Source: UBA2144 sp043819035
Lineage (GTDB): Bacteria > Patescibacteriota > Gracilibacteria > Peribacterales > Peribacteraceae
Assembly (NCBI GenBank): GCA_043819035.1
Contig: JBDRFD010000061.1
Span: 1 to 9,209, forward strand
Reading direction: 5' to 3'
Length of the DNA: 9,209 bases
Shown: in pieces, positions 4,744-9,209 of the stretch
Layout: each line of letters opens with the position of its first letter
How positions within the stretch are numbered: position 1 is the stretch's first letter
Notes under the pieces: model-generated
The model's database searches: none
Seen by the model: the letters and a program-made list of their open reading frames with translations, nothing else
What the model was told of the DNA's origin: nothing
Position numbers and translations under genes: made by a program

Positions 4744-5186
4744 CGCTCGGAAGAGGTATTGCCATCGGGAACGTAACGAGCCAGATTTTTGCAAACATCT
4801 ACATGCACGAATTCGATAGATATGCGGTGCATACGTTGAGGGCGAAGCATTACTTACGCTACGGTGACGATTTCATGTTGTTCACCAATGATCGCGGTAC
4901 TGCCGTTGAGTGCCGTAAACGTTCCGAGGAATTTCTGCATGAAAAGCTATCGTTGCACCTTCACGGCCGTAATGACGTTATCTTTCCCTGTATGAAAGGT
5001 GCAAAATTTCTCGGATGTTGGCTTTATCCACAGAAGCGCCATTTACAGGAGCGTATTTGGCATCGGGCATTGGAACGTATGAACAGGCGTAACATTGCAA
5101 GCTACAATGGGCTGATTCATGCTCATGGAGACAGAAATTCCGTGCGTCATTTTGATTGGAGCACGTTGCAACTTCTCGATGAGTGA
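4740..5186 (+). CDS. DGR reverse transcriptase, C-terminal part (separate frame)
   Basis: It contains the DGR-specific motif B, GIAIGNVTSQIFANIY (the I/V/L-G-x3-S-Q signature that replaces the Q-G-x3-S-P of retroviral enzymes), the catalytic box YLRYGDDFMLF, and the motif 6-7 region GAKFLGCWLYPQ. The end at 5186 (TLQLLDE) is a plausible natural C-terminus. A TTG at 4740-4742 overlaps the stop of the first part as TTGA, and the purine-rich GA tract just upstream could serve as a ribosome-binding site. Coupled translation of two subunits is therefore conceivable, but a frameshifted single gene is the simpler reading. Together with the first part the enzyme would be about 335 residues, in the normal DGR range. 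Confidence 0.9.
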   Translation: MTLGRGIAIGNVTSQIFANIYMHEFDRYAVHTLRAKHYLRYGDDFMLFTNDRGTAVECRKRSEEFLHEKLSLHLHGRNDVIFPCMKGAKFLGCWLYPQKRHLQERIWHRALERMNRRNIASYNGLIHAHGDRNSVRHFDWSTLQLLDE

Positions 5187-5204
5187 ATTGTATCCTCTCC
5201 AAAG

Positions 5205-5227
5205 AGAAAAATTTTGCGTCTGGCGAA
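5205..5227 (-). repeat. 23-bp inverted repeat with 5476-5498
   Basis: This sequence is the exact reverse complement of 5476-5498, which lies just upstream of the recombinase start codon. It is part of the mosaic of recombinase-related pieces between the reverse transcriptase gene and the right terminal inverted repeat. Confidence 0.85.
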
Positions 5228-5229
5228 AC

Positions 5230-5275
5230 GCCCAGTTCAAGCCGGCTTGCTTTTCCGGTTTCGCGTGCTGTTCTG
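5230..5275 (-). pseudogene. mosaic of serine recombinase gene fragments
   Basis: Two pieces of the recombinase gene lie here in reverse orientation. Bases 5254-5275 equal the reverse complement of 5663-5684 (codons around RTARETG), and 5230-5252 that of 6861-6883 (codons for KQAGLNWA). In the intact gene they are over 1 kb apart, so this is an internally deleted remnant. It lies two bases inside the right terminal inverted repeat, mirroring the fragment at 2548-2572. Confidence 0.75.
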
Positions 5276-5277
5276 AC

Positions 5278-5400
5278 GGAAACGGCACTTCAATAAATTC
5301 AGCGTAAACGGCGCGGCGGCTGCCCCAGCCCGATGGCTTTTCAGCCGCCGCGCCAATTTTCACGGAAATCAGTTATAATTTTGTCGCCCAGACACCACCA
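5278..5400 (-). repeat. right terminal inverted repeat of the DGR cassette (123 bp)
   Basis: Reverse complement of 2424-2546 with one mismatch. It ends in CCACCA (5395-5400), which is shared with the first six bases of the inverted repeat flanking the recombinase, so the two elements are joined at this hexamer. It carries the same GC-rich hairpin (5310-5354). Confidence 0.93.
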
Positions 5401-5475
5401 ATTGCGACTTTCGGGGCTGGCGCGCAAAACGCGCCACCCGATTTTGGCTTCCCATTGCACAGAATTCTCTTTCAA
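5395..5475 (+). repeat. left copy of 81-bp inverted repeat flanking the recombinase
   Basis: Perfect reverse complement of 6885-6965. That other copy encodes the last residues of the recombinase and the first bases of the tRNA 3' end, so this copy is a duplicated and inverted end of the recombinase gene. It includes a small hairpin, GGCGCG/CGCGCC. Confidence 0.95.
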
Positions 5476-5519
5476 TTCGCCAGACGCAAAATTTTTCTTT
5501 CTTGTGGTACCATTTGTTC

Positions 5520-6989
5520 ATGGATAACCGCTTCGTCATCTACGTTCGTAAGTCGAGTGAACAGGAAGAGAGACAAATGCTTTCCATCGAATCTCAACTT
5601 CGTGAACTCGAAGAGTACGCAGCAAAAGAGCAGTTACAAATCGTCGCCTCCTTTCAGGAGGCCAGAACAGCACGCGAAACCGGACGAATCGTATTTGGAG
5701 AAATGTTGGGATTTATTGAACGAGGAGAGGCAGACGGGATTTTGGCATGGCATCCAGACAGATTGGCACGAAATGCAGTGGACGGCGGTCACATTATTCA
5801 TCTGCTAGACATAGGACAGCTTAAAGATCTGCGCTTTCCGACCATGACCTTCGACAACAGCCCGAACGGAAAGTTCATGCTGCAAATTGCCTTCGGTCAG
5901 TCGAAGTACTATACAGATGCTCTCAGTGAGAATGTGAAACGAGGCATCCGGCAGAAGCTCAAGAGAGGCGAATGGTCATGGAAAGCGCCTACGGGCTATT
6001 TGAATAATCCTCATACAAGGAACATCGACATTGACTCGGAGAAAGCGCCTATCATTCGGGAAGCGTTCAGGCTGTATGCCACCGGAGACTACACGCTCAA
6101 TGCAATCAAAGACTTTCTCGCAGAGAAAGGTTTTCGAAGTCGCCTTAGCAATGTCATGGGAAAGGCCGCTGTCCAGACGATGCTCAAAAATCCCATTCAC
6201 TGTGGACTCATGCAGGTGAATGGTGAACTGCATGAAGGATCGTACAAGCCACTCATCAGTAAAGAGCTTTTCGACAAGTGCCAACAGGTGATGAAGAATC
6301 GTGGAAAGATAAAAAGAAAGCGCAATCACAATTTCCCCTTTGTTGGTTGGCTCAAGTGTGCTCACTGTGGCTGTGCCATCACCTGCCAAAGGCAGAAGGG
6401 ACATCATTACTACCACTGCACAAAAAAGAAAGGGCTTTGCCCCAGCAAGCACTATCTTCGTGAAGAAAAAATCCTTGAGCAAACCAAACAGATTGTCGAA
6501 AAGATTAGCTTGCCCGATGATTGGGCGGACAATATTTTTAACAGGCTTAGAAAAGAAGAATTTGTCCAAAAATCAGATCATCAGGCAGTCGTTCAGCACT
6601 TGAAGAGCGAGAAGAAGGAGATTGAGAAGAAACTCGAAAATCTCCTAGATCTTCGTCTCGATGGCACGATCAGTAACGATGAATATCTCACGAAGAAGAA
6701 CAAGCTCGTTTCCAAGAAGGTCGATCTCGACCAGAAAATCGCTCGCAGAGAACGCAACCACTGTGAGTGGCTAGAACCCTGTAGGCAGATGATAATCCGT
6801 AGTAAGAAAGCCAAAAGTCTGCTTCATACATCCGACCTACGGGAAATCCCAACATTTCTCAAGCAAGCCGGCTTGAACTGGGCTTTGAAAGAGAATTCTG
6901 TGCAATGGGAAGCCAAAATCGGGTGGCGCGTTTTGCGCGCCAGCCCCGAAAGTCGCAATTGGTGGACGATACTGGATTCGAACCAGTGA
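5520..6989 (+). CDS. large serine recombinase (site-specific integrase)
   Basis: The 489-residue product has the serine recombinase catalytic domain at residues 3-150: the IYVRKSS motif with nucleophile S12 (or S13), and HPDRLARN with R81 and R84. A recombinase domain follows at about 155-265 (KAPTGYLNNP), then a zinc ribbon with C280, C283, C300 and C307, and a coiled coil at about 355-415. These are the parts of enzymes that integrate and excise phages and other elements at att sites without high-energy cofactors; 450-550 residues is normal. The ATG at 5520 puts the catalytic motif at the usual distance from the N-terminus; a TTG at 5502 is less likely. The last codons (WWTILDSNQ) run into the tRNA-Val gene on the other strand and the TGA is inside the tRNA. 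The gene's 3' end is duplicated in inverted orientation upstream of its start. Confidence 0.95.
   Translation: MDNRFVIYVRKSSEQEERQMLSIESQLRELEEYAAKEQLQIVASFQEARTARETGRIVFGEMLGFIERGEADGILAWHPDRLARNAVDGGHIIHLLDIGQLKDLRFPTMTFDNSPNGKFMLQIAFGQSKYYTDALSENVKRGIRQKLKRGEWSWKAPTGYLNNPHTRNIDIDSEKAPIIREAFRLYATGDYTLNAIKDFLAEKGFRSRLSNVMGKAAVQTMLKNPIHCGLMQVNGELHEGSYKPLISKELFDKCQQVMKNRGKIKRKRNHNFPFVGWLKCAHCGCAITCQRQKGHHYYHCTKKKGLCPSKHYLREEKILEQTKQIVEKISLPDDWADNIFNRLRKEEFVQKSDHQAVVQHLKSEKKEIEKKLENLLDLRLDGTISNDEYLTKKNKLVSKKVDLDQKIARRERNHCEWLEPCRQMIIRSKKAKSLLHTSDLREIPTFLKQAGLNWALKENSVQWEAKIGWRVLRASPESRNWWTILDSNQ
6885..6965 (-). repeat. right copy of 81-bp inverted repeat, ending at the tRNA 3' end
   Basis: Perfect inverse of 5395-5475. 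It ends with TTGGTGG, whose last bases are the encoded CCA, discriminator and last two acceptor bases of tRNA-Val on the minus strand. Confidence 0.95.
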
Positions 6990-7036
6990 CCTTACGGATG
7001 TGAACCGTACGCTCTAACCAGCTGAGCTAATCGTCC
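6960..7036 (-). tRNA. tRNA-Val (anticodon CAC)
   Basis: Read on the minus strand, the acceptor GGACGAT pairs with ATCGTCC. The D stem is GCTC/GAGC, the anticodon stem TACGG/CCGTA encloses the loop TTCACAT with anticodon CAC, and the T stem ACTGG/CCAGT encloses TTCGAAT. All stems are perfect. The discriminator is A and the CCA end is encoded (6960-6962). The recombinase gene overlaps the 3' part by about 30 bases on the opposite strand, consistent with the tRNA 3' end being the integration site. A weak promoter (TGGAAA, 17 bases, TATTCT) may precede it. Confidence 0.97.
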
Positions 7037-7141
7037 AAGCTGGCGCAGAATACCACTTGGAGATAGCTGTTTCCACGAAAACATCACCTTCATAACAGAA
7101 GCAGCATCTTACGAGGCTACTAAGAAACAAAGAGCATTCTT

Positions 7142-7222
7142 CTAGAAGAATGTGGAACCAATCAGAATAGCAACGATAATTCCTCCTACGATGGCGAGGA
7201 TACCGATGAGTTTGCTGCTCAT
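7142..7222 (-). CDS. possible 26-residue single-pass membrane peptide
   Basis: An ATG at 7220-7222 opens 26 codons: MSSK followed by an uninterrupted hydrophobic stretch of I, L, G, A and V of about 20 residues, then STFF and TAG. That composition is one transmembrane helix, which chance ORFs of this length seldom give. There is no Shine-Dalgarno (a run of C lies upstream) and no homologue that I recognise. It lies upstream of tRNA-Val on the same strand. Confidence 0.35.
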   Translation of the reverse strand: MSSKLIGILAIVGGIIVAILIGSTFF

Positions 7223-7262
7223 AATGTTATGGGGGGATTAGCGGGATTATGGTACAGGTGAT

Positions 7263-7283
7263 TTAGTCTTCTGTGAAGACTAA
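7263..7283. other. perfect 9-bp hairpin
   Basis: TTAGTCTTC and GAAGACTAA with loop TGT. There is no adjacent T run on either strand, so it is not a standard terminator; it borders the inverted-repeat element that follows. Confidence 0.5.
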
Positions 7284-7284
7284 T

Positions 7285-7519
7285 GCTGACCTCACCCCCG
7301 ACCCCTCTCCTTTTTTGTGCAAGAAGTAAGTGCAGCTGATCTAAAATTTAAGTTGAGACATTACCATGGAAAAAAGAGAGGGGAGCTTCGCTGCACACGT
7401 ATCGAAGTTTGTTCAACGAAGCTCCCCTCTCTTTCGCCAACATTGCAACATTGGCATAGGTAAGATAATTCACCCGAAAAACAACTCAGCGAAGGAGAGG
7501 GGTTGGGGGTGAGGTCAGC
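7285..7519. repeat. MITE-like element with 28-bp inverted ends
   Basis: The ends 7285-7312 and 7492-7519 are inverted copies of 28 bp with one mismatch (GCTGACCTCACCCCC and its complement). They enclose about 180 bases without a gene, including a strong hairpin. An 18-bp part of the right end plus flank (GGGGGTGAGGTCAGCAAG, 7505-7522) recurs directly at 7568-7585. The core CCTCACCCCC..CCCCTCTCC is a type of intergenic repeat I recall in several bacterial groups, but the copy number here is unknown. Confidence 0.65.
7373..7434 (-). terminator. 18-bp perfect stem with T run on the minus strand
   Basis: Bases 7373-7390 and 7417-7434 are perfect complements with a 26-base loop. On the minus strand the stem runs directly into six T (complement of the A run at 7370-7375), which fits a terminator for minus-strand transcription, although the loop is long and the stem may simply be the core of the enclosing repeat element. 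Confidence 0.45.
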
Positions 7520-7591
7520 AAGTGAACTCAGAGAATGAGAGGGGACGTACCCTGTGGGGCACCTTCGGGGGGTGAGGTCAGCAAGCATAAG

Positions 7592-7616
7592 AAAATCCCT
7601 CCCCGCCCGGGAGGGA
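7592..7616 (-). terminator. intrinsic terminator of the surface protein gene
   Basis: TCCCTCC (7596-7602) pairs with GGAGGGA (7610-7616) and, on the minus strand, is followed by TTTT. It lies 22 bases beyond the stop codon of the cysteine-rich protein gene. Confidence 0.6.
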
Positions 7617-7637
7617 CTTCCCCTGCATTCGTATGCG

Positions 7638-9209
7638 CTATCGAGATCGTTTGTAGAAGTTATTTTCAAAGAAGCGCTTTAGGAATGGCATTTTCACACC
7701 AGTTGCACTCTCCAGTTCAAGCTGCTCCGGCTCTTCTGGTGAAACCACCTCATTATCACTCCCATCGCAAGCTCCCGTAAACGCGACACCCGGGCCTGTT
7801 CCGCAATTATTTGCACCGCAGGCGTTCGAATATGTTTTCCCATCTTTTCCGCACACCGGTCTGTAATCATCCGGGCAAGCACATATGTAGCACTGGCCAT
7901 TCTCTTTGCATCCATTTGGGCATTCATTTAGATCACATTCAGCGGTTTGAGGGGTTATAGGGTTTTGAGGGGATTCAGAGGTTGATTCTTGAGGAGTATT
8001 TCCGTTGCAATCCTTAGGACAATAGAGAGGGCCGCAATCAGCAGTTTGATTCCCTCCGCTTATTGCACTGGGTGTGCATTTTTCGCCCTTTTCGCAGACT
8101 CTATCTCCACAAGTTGCGCAGTAATCAACCTCTGTGTCGTCCCGTGTGTAGGAGAAACAGTTTGCCTCTTCTTGAAGTGGTCCTTTGATTGGCGATCCTT
8201 TGCTCGATTCTTTTATTTCAGAACAAACATCATCGACGATCCCGCATTTAGGAATAGTGTTATCAACTTCATCATCAAGGCATGCTCGATCACAGTCACT
8301 AACTTCCGGACCTAAAGTCTGACAACTGTAACTACATGAGCAATTTGAAAATAGAGGTGCACAGGCAGGTGCTTCATCCAGTTCCTCACATTCCTGTGTT
8401 GGTAACGGGCAACCGTCTTCATCTTCAATCCAGATGTATTCACAGCCTTCGGTAGGTTCTATGAGCATGTACACAGGACATTCTTGAATTACCTCGCAAT
8501 CCTGTGGGCAACTACCTATGTAGCATGAGCAAACTTCTGAATCAGGAGTACAAGGTGAACAAGTAGGCCCTTCTCCTTTTTCGCAGATACCGTTGCCACA
8601 TAAAGGTCCTTGATTACTACACTTCTCCCCAAGGCTAAATGAGTTCACTCCACACTTCCCCGCATCACAATGACCTTTACAACTCTCCTCTGCCTTCATT
8701 TTCCATTCTTCAGATTCAAGACAATTATTATTTGTAGTTGCTTCACACTGACCTATGTAATCACCATAACATTGCCAGCATGCACTGCCGAATGTGGATG
8801 GAGGTGGTGGCTCATCGCCCTTTCGTACAATTCTAATTGCATCAGCCAATATGTGACCGTCTGCCTTATTAATCAGTTTCACGCTCAAGCTGTTTGAGAT
8901 TTTAAATGTTCCCAGCTTCTGCCACTTCGCACCTTGGAAGCTTGGGCCTTGAGGTTTGTTCTGTTGGTTGATAAGAATTGTTTCGTGCGTACGGTCTGTT
9001 TCCACAGTGAACGGAGCGTTTGTTGCGAGTGACGCAAACGGAACCCATGTGACATACACGTCGTATGTACCCTTACGGAGATAAAAATTCCATGTAGCGG
9101 CTGATATTATTCCCTGAACAGCAGGGCAGAGCTCACCCGGTTCGCATGGATAAATTTGAGCAGGTGGAGCGTATCGGAAATCTCCCATAAAACCAGCAAG
9201 TGGAAAAGT
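7638..9209 (-). CDS. large cysteine-rich surface protein with golvesin-like and Kazal domains (N-terminus outside window)
   Basis: The frame is open to the right edge, so the visible part lacks its N-terminus. Counting from the ATG at 9186-9188, residues about 25-121 resemble the golvesin C-terminal/CBM-like beta domain (LRKGTYDVYVTWVPFASLAT, ATNAPF, WQKLGTF, ADAIRIV). Residues 137-395 are cysteine-rich with two units of the type CGNGICEKGE...CPQDC (197-231) and CGDRVCEKGE...CPKDC (360-394). Residues about 436-474 form a Kazal-type domain (CACPDDYRPVCGKDGKTY, then C-G-A and G-A-C), a fold that in animals and some bacteria inhibits serine proteases. A short basic-aromatic C-terminus follows. 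Such architecture is extracellular, probably disulfide-stabilised; export cannot be verified as the signal sequence is missing. Its role could be attachment or protection from host proteases; both are inference. Confidence 0.85.
   Translation of the reverse strand, partial: TFPLAGFMGDFRYAPPAQIYPCEPGELCPAVQGIISAATWNFYLRKGTYDVYVTWVPFASLATNAPFTVETDRTHETILINQQNKPQGPSFQGAKWQKLGTFKISNSLSVKLINKADGHILADAIRIVRKGDEPPPPSTFGSACWQCYGDYIGQCEATTNNNCLESEEWKMKAEESCKGHCDAGKCGVNSFSLGEKCSNQGPLCGNGICEKGEGPTCSPCTPDSEVCSCYIGSCPQDCEVIQECPVYMLIEPTEGCEYIWIEDEDGCPLPTQECEELDEAPACAPLFSNCSCSYSCQTLGPEVSDCDRACLDDEVDNTIPKCGIVDDVCSEIKESSKGSPIKGPLQEEANCFSYTRDDTEVDYCATCGDRVCEKGEKCTPSAISGGNQTADCGPLYCPKDCNGNTPQESTSESPQNPITPQTAECDLNECPNGCKENGQCYICACPDDYRPVCGKDGKTYSNACGANNCGTGPGVAFTGACDGSDNEVVSPEEPEQLELESATGVKMPFLKRFFENNFYKRSR

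Noticed and set aside
5502..5519. TTG start for the recombinase
   Set aside because: The ATG at 5520 places the catalytic R-K-S motif at the standard distance from the N-terminus; the six extra codons are not typical.
5976..6569. 197-codon minus-strand ORF opposite the recombinase
   Set aside because: Shadow of the recombinase gene, whose catalytic, recombinase and zinc-ribbon motifs are intact in the plus frame.

Overview
The window looks like an accessory region of a small-genome bacterium, most plausibly of the candidate phyla radiation (Patescibacteria). A Peregrinibacteria/Peribacteria-like host is my best guess, but it rests on gene content only: a golvesin-like, cysteine-rich, Kazal-bearing surface protein, a SpoVG with a zinc ribbon, a small GIY-YIG protein and a large serine recombinase abutting a tRNA. 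TGA acts as an ordinary stop throughout.

Layout. Bases 1-106 are the tail of a transposase that resembles the ISAon1/ISL3 group. Bases 246-1641 hold three minus-strand genes (SpoVG-like protein with a short upstream leader ORF, HIT-family hydrolase, GIY-YIG nuclease-like protein) and, on the plus strand, a 40-codon broken copy of an unknown gene. The full-length paralogue of that gene (1790-2281) lies between two direct copies of a structured repeat of about 117 bp.

The centre (2424-5400) is a diversity-generating retroelement (DGR) enclosed by 123-bp terminal inverted repeats that differ at one base. It contains a variable protein with a C-terminal VR (2681-3460), a template repeat TR (3746-3846), Avd on the opposite strand (3852-4196) and a DGR reverse transcriptase. 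VR and TR differ at 19 positions in a 100-bp core, and every one is an adenine in TR, which is the signature of DGR mutagenesis. The reverse transcriptase is split by an out-of-frame (GA)11 tract. Loss of one GA unit would restore a single reading frame of 335 residues, so the locus may be a phase-variable on/off switch for protein diversification, a recent mutation, or an assembly error.

Next comes a large serine recombinase (5520-6989) flanked by 81-bp perfect inverted repeats. Its stop codon lies inside a tRNA-Val(CAC) gene on the other strand. The hexamer TGGTGG/CCACCA, which is the 3' end of that tRNA including the encoded CCA, marks five module junctions: 791, 1774, 2424, 5395 (inverted) and 6960. 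This suggests cassette assembly at tRNA 3' ends, probably by the recombinase; the mechanism is inference.

The right part holds the tRNA, a possible 26-residue membrane peptide, a non-coding stretch of inverted repeats and hairpins (about 7223-7637), and the C-terminal part of a large cysteine-rich surface protein that runs off the window.
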